This document shows positions 32,490 through 43,089 of a stretch of 64,000 nucleotides of DNA, in pieces. Source of the stretch: Pogona vitticeps (Eukaryota; Chordata; Lepidosauria; Squamata; Agamidae); NCBI RefSeq assembly GCF_051106095.1, contig NC_135792.1:13077501-13141500 (forward strand). Reading direction: 5' to 3'. A program made the position numbers and the translations under genes. The notes beneath the pieces were generated by a model. It made no database searches, had not been told where the DNA came from, and saw only the letters and a program-made list of their open reading frames with translations. How positions within the stretch are numbered: position 1 is the first letter of the stretch; the number at the start of each line of letters is the position of its first letter.

Positions 32490-32812
32490 AATTGAAATTG
32501 TTAAAGATTTTGTGCCCCCAATCTCTGGAATAAGCTTCCACCGGAGGTATGCCAGGCTCCTTCCCTCATGACATTCAGGAAATTAGTGAAGACAGAAATC
32601 TACACAGCTGTCTTCAGTAACTTATCCCAAGATGCTGTTAATAATATTTCTTTTCTCGTACTTTCTCTTTTGTTTTAATTTTAGATCTAGATCACTGAAC
32701 CACCATATTGATGCATCATTATTGGGGTCAGGTGAAGCTCTGAGTTTTTAATCTGTAAATCACCCAGAGTTGTATGTCCCATTAGAGGGGTGGTATATCA
32801 ATCCAACAAACA
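32490..32812 (+). mobile_element. L2/CR1-type LINE 3' end
   Basis: The last coding residues (WNKLPPEVCQAPSLMTFRKL) are followed by a 3'UTR ending in CACCCAGAGTTGTATGTCCC and GGGGTGGTATATCAAT. It lies between two RTE pieces. Confidence 0.75.
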
Positions 32813-32814
32813 TC

Positions 32815-33390
32815 TGGGTTCAATCATCAATCCAAAGACTGCAGCAAAGAAAACAAAAAAGACTGATTCTTGGACAGGTAGCAATGAAGGAACTATAAAA
32901 GATCATGAAGTGTAAGGATATGTCACTGAAGAACAAGGCCAAGCACGTCTGCACTCTTGTATTCCCAATTACTACGTACAGGAGTGAAACCTGCATGGTG
33001 AAGAACGCTGACAGAAGGAAAAATTATTCATTTGCAATATGACACAGGAAGAGATCACTGCGGATACTCTGAACTGCCAGAAAGATGAGCACATTGGTGC
33101 CAAAGCAAATCAGGCCTGAACCTTCTCTGGAGGCAAAAATGACAAAACTGAGGCTGTCATAGTTTGGGCACATCACAAGAAGGCAGGATGCTCTGGAAAA
33201 AGACAATAATGCAAGGAAAGGCTGAAACCAGCAGGAAAAGAAGACCAAATATGAAACAGATTCACTCCATAACAGAAGGTTTGAGTTCACAAGAGCTGAG
33301 CTGAGCTGCTGAGGGCAGGACATTTTAGAGATTGCTCATTCAGTCAATCACCATAGATCAGAAGCAATCAGACGGCAGATAACAACAATA
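32815..33390 (+). mobile_element. RTE-type LINE 3' end, old
   Basis: The C-terminal block LRLSYFGHITRRQDALEKDN near 33150 and the upstream TARKMSTLVPKQI region match the RTE end at 41566-41895, but with more decay. Part of the same RTE copy as 31880-32460 is possible. Confidence 0.7.
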
Positions 33391-33569
33391 ATTTGTTGGA
33401 TTCAGAGGATGACTAGCAAAAAAGTGCTAGGCAAATAGCTAAATACCTAGAAATCCCCAAACCCATAAAATTTTGAAGGTTAGAATATGTAAATCTTTGC
33501 GTTGACATGGGGAGATACTGTATATGGACATATATCCTAGTCCCCAGATGTGTAGGGCCCTGCAGGTTA

Positions 33570-33740
33570 CTGTGTTATTGTCAAGTGCCATCAAAAGAAA
33601 TTTCAAGGTATATGACATATTGAAAGAGTGGTTTTACCAGCGCTACTCCGCTATTGAACTTCCATGGCCAAGCAGCAGTTTGAACCCAGGTCTCCTGAGT
33701 TCTACTCCATCACTTATTCCACTACACCACATTGGCTTCA
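33570..33740 (-). mobile_element. tRNA-derived SINE
   Basis: On minus, CCAATGTGGTGTAGTGGAAT (A box) and GACCTGGGTTCAAACTGC (B box) are followed by the TGGCCATGGAAG and GGTAAAACCACTC body. Older than the Sauria copies. Confidence 0.7.
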
Positions 33741-33934
33741 CTGGTTAGTGTACTTTATCATAATATCAAAGTTATTTAACCTTGCACAGCACTTAAACCA
33801 GCCTGCAGACACTTGAGAAAAAGTTTCCCAGACTTCTTTCAGTAGGGCTTCACACCATGTTCAGAGGACCAAACTGGCCTTGGTTGTCCAGATAAATAAA
33901 TTTTCTGGCCAATGCACAGGAGGAATATGCCTCT

Positions 33935-34020
33935 ATGACTTTTGAAATCTTTGTCCTTGGACGTCATTGATCATGATATCCTAGTGGACCACAGCTATGC
34001 AGTAGCTGACAGTGCAGTAA
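33935..34020 (+). mobile_element. Small L2-like RT fragment
   Basis: LDVIDHDILVDH resembles the AFDTIDHDIL block of L2/CR1 reverse transcriptase. The fragment is too short for more. Confidence 0.4.
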
Positions 34021-34038
34021 AATTGGTTTTTACATATA

Positions 34039-34466
34039 CAGTGGTGCCCCGCATGACAACCATAATCCGTCCGGGGAAAACCGCTGTTTAGCGAAATCGT
34101 CGTCAGGCGAAAACCCTTTCTCTATTGGAATGCATTGAAACCCGGTTTAATGTGTTCCAATAGGGAAAATACCTCGTCGTCCAGCAAAGATCGCCCATAG
34201 GGAAGCCATTTTGCGAGCACTGATTAGCTGTAAAAATGGCTGCCCTGTGAGGCATGGGTCCGGAAAACACAGAGCAGCCATTTTGCGAAGCCCAAAAAAT
34301 ATCATCATCTTGCGAACAAACGGTTTGTGAAGCACAGACCTAACTGACGTCCAGCGAAAATCCCCCATTGGAATTACTGTTTTGCGAATCGCTATAGCGA
34401 TCGCAAAAAGTCATCATCATGCGGATTCGTAGTTTAGCTGGGTCATTGTTTAGCGAGGTACCACTG
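34039..34466. mobile_element. Miniature TA-target DNA transposon (pogo/Tigger-like)
   Basis: Ends CAGTGGTGCCCCGCATGAC and TTTAGCGAGGTACCACTG with TA on both sides (34037-34038 and 34467-34468). Interior AGCCATTTTGCGA and CATCATCTTGCGAAC blocks match the 8642 element. Confidence 0.88.
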
Positions 34467-34974
34467 TACTTTTTACATAAATGATGTAAAATCATGAATT
34501 TTGGCATGCTGGCTAGAGGATTCTGGGAGTTATAGTCCCCAAAATTAAGCTTTACAAGCACTATACGCTCCCAAGGACCAAGACCATTAGTAACCTGGAA
34601 GGGGAAGTATAGACACATAGCACTTTGAATGGTGCAGGAGTAACCAGTTCCATCAATACACCATCCATTCATTCCTGGCCTGTGACCTGATATTACATCC
34701 CAAGACATGGAGGCCATTTCAAAGGATTCAGAATTCTGCCTGAAAGGCATGCTTATTTCAAAGCTGGTTTCCACCACACCCCCTTTAATAAGCCATTGGA
34801 ATAAGTAATTGCCACACCATGTGCCTGCCTATCATTAAAATGATAGGTTTGTCAGTGGTTGCAAGGATCTTTTTTCCCCACTCCTCCTCCTCCTCCACCT
34901 CTGCATGTACATGCTTCTAAGCAAGCACTTGAAAAAGGCATGCAAAGCTATGTGGAAACACTGCTCTTTGATTT
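34467..34974. other. No recognised feature
   Basis: Unique-looking sequence; GGATTCTGGGAGTTATAGTCC near 34521 is a hAT-arm-like fragment. Confidence 0.45.
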
Positions 34975-35470
34975 CGGTGCTAAAACGAGTAAGTGGAAGT
35001 GAAGCTTCCCAAATTAAAACCGATGAATATCGGCTGCAGCATTGTCACCTCGCTCTTTCGCTCGTGTGGGCTGCGTGACTGATGACAGCTGCAGATGCCG
35101 ATAGATTTTTGACCTGTTCCAGAAATCTGGCACTCTGGAAGAAAAGGGGGATGGGGTGGGGAAACGGGCAAAAAAGTAAACTCTGCAGTCTGCAGAGAAA
35201 GAAGAGGAGAGAGAGAGAGCTGACAGCTCAAGCGGAGGAGGAAAATTAGAAAGGAAGGCCGGCGCATGAGCACCATATGTGCTCAGAGCATCTCGGGACA
35301 GCTGGAAGATGCAGCGCATTTCCCGTTTGCATGTCCAAGATTGTGATACTTCGTTTTAATACGGCTATCAATAATGCTGAATGATTAACACCAAGGATTT
35401 ATGTTAATTTCATTATAAGCTTTATTTGTTGCCTGGCGTTGAATTAAGACTGTCAAATCATCCTTCTTCT
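34975..35470. other. Candidate conserved noncoding region
   Basis: No repeat family matches. The block near 35345-35460 (AATGCTGAATGATTAAC and TTAATTTCATTATAAGC) has several homeodomain/POU-like cores, and 34990-35120 is a GC-balanced unique stretch. Looks regulatory rather than coding; conservation is untested. Confidence 0.35.
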
Positions 35471-37469
35471 GCATTGCGAAGGACTTTTAAAATGCAAGTC
35501 TAACACATAACATCTGATCATTAATATGTTAATAACACTCCTGTTTTCATAGATATACCAGAGACACAAGGGCTGAGATCTGTCTGAAGGAAGGGGACTA
35601 CAGCAGCAATCAGCTCCCAGGGCGACATCTTTCAATGAATAAAAGGGGGTAGCTTTCAAAATAGCTCATTTTTGAGGGAAGAAAAGATTATTTGCTGTTC
35701 TTCCATGTTCCTCTGTCATTTCAGGCACATCCACAGCGCAGTTTGGGAAGAGGGTGGATGCACGGCAGGCAGGCACCTGGTTTTTCCCTTGGAGAGCTTG
35801 TGGATTGCATTTCATAATAGCAAGCGCAGCATCAACACAAGGGCTAAAAGAATCAACCTAATTTAGTCTGTGTCATTTTCACATAAATTCACTTGTTAAG
35901 TCTGTGCTATGCTATTGCAGTGCCAATCTCTGAATTCCACTGCCCCCAAAAACCACAGTGGTTTTAGTACCCAATTTTTGCCTAGCCTACATATGTATTT
36001 GTATGCAATTTTTCCTACAATGTATATTGCTATTTTGGAACTGAGTTACAAGATTTGGAGAAGTATGCAGTGGGAAGAATAATGCTTCAGTAAGACCTAT
36101 TGTGACCCACACACTTTCTGATCCAAGTTGGAGTTCCAAATATTTAGAAGTCACATTCGTTTGAATGAGGACAAGAAAATGGTCGCAGCTTTGGTGGCTT
36201 GTTCATCGCCATGAAAAGACTCACTGTGCCAAATCACAAAAAAGGCAGCTCTTTTTTAGGTTTGGAGATTTCTCCAGGACTTTTCCACCCAATTTGATCC
36301 TCTTATCTATTTTCCCCTCAGTTTGTTTTTAAAGCTCCTGCTCCTGCCAGGACAGGAGGGGGAATTCTTCATACTGAAGTATGTCTGTCTCCCATACAGT
36401 ACATACTGCTCATACTCCCATACACATTTCATGCAGCACCAAAAAGACCCCACCCAGGGGTGTAGCAAATGGGAGACATACTTGCTCTGTCCTAAATCAA
36501 AGTGAAACTAAATAAGCCCAGGAGAGCAACTATTCTAACCTAGTTAACACTTAAGTCCTTCCTTTTCACTGGGAAGAGGGGTGACAATGTCAGTTAGCAA
36601 AGTCCTGTTCTTCCCATTTTTGTCATCTCATGCCACTTCAGTATTTGCCTTATATGGTATTCCATCCTTTCGTTTCCTTTTCCCTGCTTTTAAGCATATA
36701 TATTTTTTAAAAAATTAACTTTTTGAATGCTGAATTTTCCCCCCAGTAAGCTGCTGAAAAGGCCCTTGTGATCCACACTGAAACTGGATTGGAATTGTCT
36801 GTTTTCAGCTCAGGCATACCTATAAAAATAGCCCAGATTCAACCTAGAATTCCCCATTAAGCCAAATATAGTGCACAGTTCTAGTATCAACAATGGCAAA
36901 GAACAGAGAGAACAATAGTCCCAAAAACATAACTGAGGATTTCCACAGTACAATTCCTACTCTTTCCCAAAGTACCTGCAAAGAACTGCAATGTCATTTT
37001 AAAAAAAAATAGTATGATATCAGAAATGTGTTTAAGCAAATCCATAAATGATAACAAGATAATAAAAGCAGCATTGGAAAGCCGTGCAAATGTTCAGATT
37101 CTAGAATTCCAGTGCTGGCCCTCTCATTAGGCAGAGTGAACCAGCTACCACAGGCAGATGATTTTGAGTGTCATGAAACACCAGCAGTCTTTTATATTTG
37201 ATTTATTATTACTCTATTTTTACTGTCAATGGATTTTTACTGCCAATGAATGGCAAGAAATGCTTGAGGAAGGTGGAAAATGAACTGACTGAACTGAAAG
37301 AGCAATACAGATCCTACAGTATTTTTTTTAATCCATAGGAGGAATGGTCAAACCTGTCAATTTCCCCAAATTCAAATTTTGGAAGGTGTGGGCAAACCAG
37401 TTGTGGAGTGCAGCCAGAGTTGAAGACTCGGGTTCTTCTGAGCAGGAGGGAGTAAAACATCATCTACCA
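35471..37469. other. No recognised feature
   Basis: Two kilobases with no repeat, domain or exon signal that I can support. Confidence 0.45.
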
Positions 37470-37605
37470 CAGTGGTCCCCAACCTCAGGCCTCCAGATGT
37501 TCTTGGACTACAACTCCCAGAAGCCTTCACCACCATCTCTGCTAGCCGGGATTTCTGGGAGTTGAAGTCCAAGAACATCTGGAGGCCCAAGGCTGGGGAC
37601 CACTG
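37470..37605. mobile_element. hAT-type foldback element with perfect 8-bp target duplication
   Basis: CAGTGGTCCCCAACCT and its inverse GGCTGGGGACCACTG bound long mirrored arms (CCAGATGTTCTTGGACTACA / TGTAGTCCAAGAACATCTGG type). The flanks 37462-37469 and 37606-37613 are both ATCTACCA. It is 136 bp and nearly all arm. Confidence 0.95.
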
Positions 37606-38134
37606 ATCTACCATACTCCTCAGGCTTTCCTGTTCTCTCTGAGTTTTGTTACACAGTAGGTGGGAAAGAAATGCATTTTCCCAAGAGAAATATATTGTTG
37701 CGGATTATCCCTGCTGTAACGCAAAGTATTTGAAAGTGGCCAAGGATTTTGAACGGGCAGCTAAGATTCCATGTCTTGATGTGGACTTGATCCAGAAGTC
37801 GGCCCTTTTGGACCTCCGTTATGGAGGGGGACTCGCTATGGAGACTATCATAATGAGAAGCTGTATTTCTACATTTATTACTATGCCACTGTGAAGAAAC
37901 ACAACAGAAATCTTACTGTGAGCTATCCCTTTCATAAAGGAAAATAATTGGAATAGTGTGGTTTTGAATGGGTAGTTAAAACCCCCTAACTTTACAAAAG
38001 ACCTACTCTGTATGTCAATAAAAGCAGTTTGAACTGGTTTGTCAAAACGGGTCAAGATGCCTACCTACCTTTTTGGACTTTCTTGGGACCATGGCTGGTG
38101 AAGGGCTGTCACAATGGACACCTTCAAAATGTTT
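37606..38134. other. No recognised feature
   Basis: Unique-looking sequence up to the large foldback element. Confidence 0.45.
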
Positions 38135-38135
38135 C

Positions 38136-38566
38136 ACAATTAGACACGGGAGCTTCCTATTCATCTCGCGGGAGAGGCAAATGCAAGGCTTGCCAGCGCA
38201 AGTGTCCCAGTAGTCCTTCCCTGTCCCCCAGAACCAGCTCAGTCCACTTACTGGACTCCTTGACATATGCGTAGTCCCGCTGGTGCTGCCCTGCCTCTCC
38301 CGGCAGCCAGCCACGACAGCAAGGAGGCAGGAAGACTGTCGAGCTGGCTGAGGGGAGAGGCAGGGAAGCGCCAGTGGGACTATGTCTGTGATTGGCATTA
38401 TGATGTTGTCGCCACCACCAGGCGCACATGCACCGAGGAGCCCAGTAAGTGGACCGGGCTGGTTCGGGGGGGGGGGAAGAACCATCGGGACACCTGTGCT
38501 TGTGGGCTTTGTTTTTGTCTTCCCTGGGAGAAATACAAATGCAAAGCTCCCATGTCTACTCACAAT
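38136..38566. mobile_element. Large foldback (hairpin) element of unknown family
   Basis: The left half (38136 to about 38323) is mirrored by the right half (to 38566). Outer arms ACACGGGAGCTT / AAGCTCCCATGT, middle arms CAGTCCACTTACTGG / CCAGTAAGTGGACCGG, inner arms TAGTCCCGCTGG / CCAGTGGGACTA and AGCCAGCCACGACAG / CTGTCGAGCTGGCT all pair across a centre near 38324. The right arm has about 40 extra bases and a G11 run. No clear target duplication. The overlapping long frames on both strands come from the palindrome, not from a gene. Confidence 0.8.
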
Positions 38567-38899
38567 GCCAATAGCCAGAAATCCTGGTTTAAACCCTGAT
38601 GTGAATGGCATGTTTGCTTCAGCTTCTCCCCTCCCTTTCTGCAACTCAGTAAACCACCCAAACAGGGATTTGCATGGCATTCGGCTCCAGGAATATATAT
38701 TTAGGAAAGTAGCACAAGAGAAACCAGAAGCCTTGGAATCCCAAAGGAAAGCCTTTGAGCAGGAATCCATTAGAAATGTTAATACCGTACACTTTCTCTA
38801 GGCTTTAACAAAGACAATGGTTCCTTTTTCGTTATATATACTATTCTAATCATGCCAACATTAAAACAAACTAACTAAATAACAAGAGAACCGCCACTT

Positions 38900-39003
38900 C
38901 ATTCATCTGAAAAAGTGTACTTGGCCACACAAAAGCTCATGAAAAATAAAAAATAGGCTTTGATTTCTTTGAGCTAGAGCAGACTAACATGGCTACCAAC
39001 TAG
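38900..39003 (+). mobile_element. Dispersed reptilian repeat, class uncertain
   Basis: ATCTGAAAAAGTGTACTTGG, CACAAAAGCTCATG and AGACTAACATGGCTACCAAC form the order of a widespread amniote repeat. The family name is not certain from sequence alone. Confidence 0.5.
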
Positions 39004-39585
39004 ATCAGTTGAAGAAGGTAGGTTTCATCAGCCAACAAATAATCCTGGAATGAATCTGTCCTGGCTCCTGAGGGTATACTTAACCATAATCCCAAGTACA
39101 AACACTGCACAAACCTATTCCCTTCCTGGTTAGTTTACCTACTCATGCAAAGTGCAAGCAAACAAGCTGTGTGCATCAGTGCATGTCATGTTCATATTGT
39201 CATTGATGTCCCAAGACACTTTGCTACCTCAGACAAAGGCTATGTCTGTACTCCCAGATCATGTACAGAACCCACAGATACAAATCCTTTCTTTTCCTCA
39301 CCTGCAAAACTGGAGAGTATGAAATTATTCTACATGCCCACAAGTAAGTGAGGTGGGGGTTTTTTGGTCAACCTTGATGAAAGTTCTCACCTTGGTAACA
39401 AAAATGTTTGTGCACATTGTCTATCTCCATTCGTTGTAGAGACTTCTAAGAATTAGAAGAGATTGGACGCCATTTTTAACAATCAGCTGTCCTATGTTTT
39501 CTCTACCTATGCACTTTGCTTCTCAGAGAAATCAGTTTTTCACTAGTAAAAAACAAGATTAGTGAGCCTTTAATTAGATTATTAA
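39004..39585. other. No recognised feature
   Basis: Unique-looking sequence. Nothing identified. Confidence 0.45.
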
Positions 39586-39650
39586 CATCTCACAAGCAGG
39601 TTAGCTTTTGAGTCCTACAGAACTGTTCATCAGTGTGGCCATTGCAGAGC
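39586..39650 (-). mobile_element. Fragment of the same dispersed repeat as 38900
   Basis: On minus, CTGATGAACAGTTCTGTAGG then CTCAAAAGCTAACCTGC resembles the AAAGCT-containing repeat at 38900. Confidence 0.4.
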
Positions 39651-39689
39651 TGGAAAGAGGAGAAACAAGCTATCTTGTTAAGATGGCTG

Positions 39690-40090
39690 TTGTAGGGTTT
39701 CGGGCTTGTTTGGCCATGTTCTGAAGGTTTTTCTTCCTAACATTTTGCCAGTCTCTGTGGCCAGCATCTTCAGAGGACAGGAGCTAGAACTCTGTGTTCT
39801 GATGTAATTTGTGGGATAGCTGAGTATTTGTAGCTGTAGGATCAGCTTTTTTCTTCTTTTTAGGAGACTGGGTGATTATGGTGATCAGGGTGTTATGGGT
39901 GTATTGTTGTGATAAGGGGGAGATGATCAGTCACTGTGATTGATGGGTGTCGGTAGCTAGTCTTTTGTGTGCAGTGATCACCAGTCCATGTGGCTGAGTA
40001 GAGTTCGTTGACCTTGTGAAATCACAAGAGCCATCAAACCGAGAACAAAATAACAAAAAACACCCTGATCACCATAATCACCGAATGTCC
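39690..40090 (-). mobile_element. Possible Penelope-like element 3' end
   Basis: On minus, a GAAGATGCTGGCCACAGAGA, CTGGCAAAATGTTAGGAAGA and GAACATGGCCAAACAAGCCC order is typical of a dispersed repeat that I associate with Penelope-like 3' ends. A perfect 23-bp inverted repeat (39872-39894 and 40059-40081) suggests two pieces in opposite orientation. Confidence 0.35.
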
Positions 40091-40419
40091 TGAAAAGGAC
40101 AAAAAGCTAGTCCCACCTTTCGGCTGCTGCTGCTGCTTCTTTCTGCCTTTTTGAATTTTGCAGATGGACCACATGGCTTTTTAATATTTTGATAGTTTTG
40201 CACAGAATCAATCTGCACAGATTACAGAAACCTTGATAAGAAAACATAAGCCCACTTGTCTCACTCTCATACTGGGGCTGAGAAATCTCACAGCCCTTAA
40301 AAATATTCATCCAGATGTCCTGACCTATCTTGTTCACATGTTTAACCGAAACACAGACAGAAAATTGTCAAATGATTCTTACTTCTGGCTACCTTACAGT
40401 GCATTAGAACAACAGAGTA
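40091..40419. other. No recognised feature
   Basis: Unique-looking sequence before a hAT element. Confidence 0.45.
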
Positions 40420-40427
40420 GCTTAGGG

Positions 40428-40777
40428 CAGAGGTCCCCGACCCCTGGTCCGTAGCCCGGTGCCGGTCTGTGGCAGAAGCTGGACTGAGCCATGGAGACAG
40501 ACCTACCCACCCACTATGCACTCCCTCCCCCCACACAGGCCCTTTGCGCCTGTGTGCACGCATGTTCCCATGCAAGTGCTCCCCACCCCTTTGTGCATGC
40601 ATATGAGTGCCCCCCACATGCCACACCACCTTTTGTGCATGCGCACGAGCGCCACCCTTTGCACATATGCATGAGCAAGCGCACACCCGCACAATCTCCT
40701 TGGCGCATGAGCACAAGCAAGGGCAGTGCCCTGCCTTCCCCAACCAGTCTGCAGGTTTAAAAAGTTGGGGACCACTG
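40428..40777. mobile_element. hAT-type miniature element with perfect 8-bp target duplication
   Basis: Begins CAGAGGTCCCCGACCCC and ends GTTGGGGACCACTG. The flanks 40420-40427 and 40778-40785 are both GCTTAGGG. The interior is a GCATGCGCACGAGCGCC-rich, degenerate tandem stretch. Non-coding. Confidence 0.93.
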
Positions 40778-40785
40778 GCTTAGGG

Positions 40786-41379
40786 GATGCCAGGAAAGCT
40801 GTAGGACCACAGTTGGCAGTTCTCAGGATGCTGGCTGAAATCTCAGGAAATTAATATGCCTCCTTGATTCTCCAGGAGAGGAGACAAATCTTAGAGGAGG
40901 GAAAGGGTTGATTTTCATTTTTGTGGTGACTTGAATACCTGTGTTCTCATCTTCTTCTCACACCCAAACAGCACCAGGGATCTCTGGTGTTTGCATGTGG
41001 AATACAGGAAACCCTCAAAATGTCACACAGACACACACATTCACACACATGAATATTATTTTACAGTTGTTAACAAAGGACTCACCTGCTATGACACCAA
41101 AAAGAACTTGTCTCCTCATCTCAGGGTTTTGCCCTGAAATGTCAGGTTATAAGAAACTGTTTCTCAGGCAGTCCTATGTGTGGAACATATATCACTAGGT
41201 CTGCCAAAGTTTTACTGCCATTATTCACTGCTATCCACCAGACCTGTTCTCTGTGGCAGCTGCCTCACTCTGCCTAATGGTACAGCCCCCTCTGCACATC
41301 CTGGTTTATTAGTAAGTTTGTTTCATCTCTACTGAAGTAGGATCCAAAGTAATGGATTAAAATTATGATAAAGGAGATT
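40786..41379. other. No recognised feature
   Basis: Unique-looking sequence with a short CA-rich stretch near 41025-41050. Confidence 0.45.
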
Positions 41380-41562
41380 TCGCACAAACATTACAAAGAA
41401 CTTCTTGACAGTAAGAGTTGTTTGACAGAGGGTGGCTAGGCTCTCCCTTGTTGGAGGTTTCCAGACAGACAGAGATTACATCAGGGATGCTTTATCTGTG
41501 GATCTCCTGCTTTGACAGGAGATTTGATGCTCCAAGGGATCTCTGCAGTTCTATGATTCTAT
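41380..41562 (+). mobile_element. CR1-type LINE 3' end
   Basis: GAACTTCTTGACAGTAAGAG, GGAGGTTTCCAGACAGA and the terminal CAGTTCTATGATTCTATA are the classic CR1 3' end with its ATTCTATG tail. Only the tail portion is kept. Confidence 0.75.
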
Positions 41563-41565
41563 ACT

Positions 41566-41895
41566 GAAGCAGACACCCTGCACTGCCAGAAAGATGAACA
41601 AGGGGGGTCCTAGAGGAAATCAAGCCTGGAGGCAAAATTGACAAAAACTGAGGCTGTTCTACTTTGGACACATCATGAGAAGCCAAGATTCACTGGAAAA
41701 GACAATAATGCTGGGAAAGGTTGAAGGCATCGGGAAAAGAGGAAGACCCAATAGGAGATGGTTTGACTCCCTAAAGGAAGCCACAGCCTTGAGTTTACAA
41801 GAGTTGAGCAGGGCTGTTGGGGACAGGCTATGCTGGAGGTCACTCTTTCACAGGGTTGCAATAAGTCGGAGGCGACTTACACATTAACAGCAACA
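41566..41895 (+). mobile_element. RTE-type LINE 3' end
   Basis: A readable frame carries LFYFGHIMRSQDSLEKTIML, GKRGRPNRRWFDSLKEA and GDRLCWRSLFHRVAISRRRL, the conserved C-terminus of RTE LINEs. It ends in a CGGAGGCGACTTACACATT tail. 5'-truncated directly after a CR1 tail. Distinct in its end from the BovB copy at 60005. Confidence 0.85.
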
Positions 41896-42773
41896 ACTAT
41901 ATATTTAAGCGAGGATTCCTGACTCCTTGCTACACATGAATGCATGGTCTGTAATTTGTTCAAGCTCACCCACTGGGTTTTTTGGCTTAATTGGGATTTC
42001 CTTATTTCTGCATCCCTCTGCTCAAATACTCTAACTCCCGCATGACATATCTTCGTGTAACCAAAGTGCAGCTCTGCAACTTCAGGCACAATGTTTACCT
42101 CAAAATTTAATGCACTCAAGTCCCTGCTTCTCTCACTGGGTTCTCTCGTCCATTACTTGTAGGTGGTATATTCCCAGCCACCCACCCTCAAACCTAGAAT
42201 ATATGTGGTTTTGGCCAAAAAAGGAAATTTTCTATTTACTCCTTCTGGGGCTTTGATGATAGAACTCTAGTTTGGCTGGTTTGGTCTGGGCTATACAGCT
42301 AGCAAATGTCAAAACATATGGACCACCCCATTTATCAAATAATCTACTCTTTGACTAGATAGGCACTATCAGCGATCTGGTATTGATCTTTGCAGGCCAC
42401 AGCTATTGTTCATCTGAGCATACAGCATGGCAGCAAGAATTAATGAAAGAAACAAAACAATGCATACAAAATCACAGCACCCAACTTTTTGTTTGAGTTT
42501 GGTCAAGTTTTTATGTAGTATCAAGAACCTATTACTAAGTACAAAAAGGAATCTGGCGGTAGGTGGGAGTCTATGCACATTTTTTCCTCTGGAAAGGACA
42601 AACAGAACTGAGGGGCAAAAGGAGTAACCTGAAATAGTTTTGTTCTTAACTTGGTTTTCAGACTAAATTTATGTATATTCTTAGTTCAGTTTCGATCCAG
42701 TTCCTCAAAGGCTGGAGGCTGGATCACACTCTGTTGGTTCCCCTGCAGCCAGACCCTGAATCTAGCATCACCA
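41896..42773. other. No recognised feature
   Basis: Unique-looking sequence up to the DIRS element. Confidence 0.45.
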
Positions 42774-42910
42774 GAACAACAGGTTACTCACCTACAACTG
42801 TAGTTCAAGTGGACCTCTGTGATTCACGCCCTGGGTGCCTCATCGGAAGATTCTAGAGTTTCTGTGGTAGCAAAAAACACACATTAGAATAGAGCCCCCT
42901 CCATATAAGT

Positions 42911-42952
42911 ACCTTGGCACCAATACTCTCCCTTCAGTTACGTCAACTGCCA
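42911..42952. repeat. Inverted terminal repeat of the DIRS element, inner part
   Basis: Pairs with 49059-49100 (inverse) over about 42 bp with a few mismatches. Confidence 0.8.
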
Positions 42953-42980
42953 GAACAAAGAGATCTGCGTGGAATGATAG

Positions 42981-43035
42981 TGGGATGTGTGAATCACAGA
43001 GGTCCACCTGAAGAACTACAATTACAGGTGAGTAC
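42981..43035. repeat. Probable internal complementary region of the DIRS element
   Basis: GAATCACAGAGGTCCACCTG and ACAGGTGAGTACC are the inverse of 42780-42826 (GGTTACTCACCTAC ... GTGGACCTCTGTGATTC). In DIRS elements a stretch next to the terminal repeat complements the outer ends and is used to form a circle; the position fits. Confidence 0.7.
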
Positions 43036-43089
43036 CCTATTCTTCTTCTTTGTGGTCTGTGTGAATCACACCGTGGGTGACTAACAAGC

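Noticed and set aside
38042-38801. 242-codon minus frame and 139-codon plus frame
   Set aside because: They overlap a large palindrome, which tends to keep frames open on both strands; no domain is visible.
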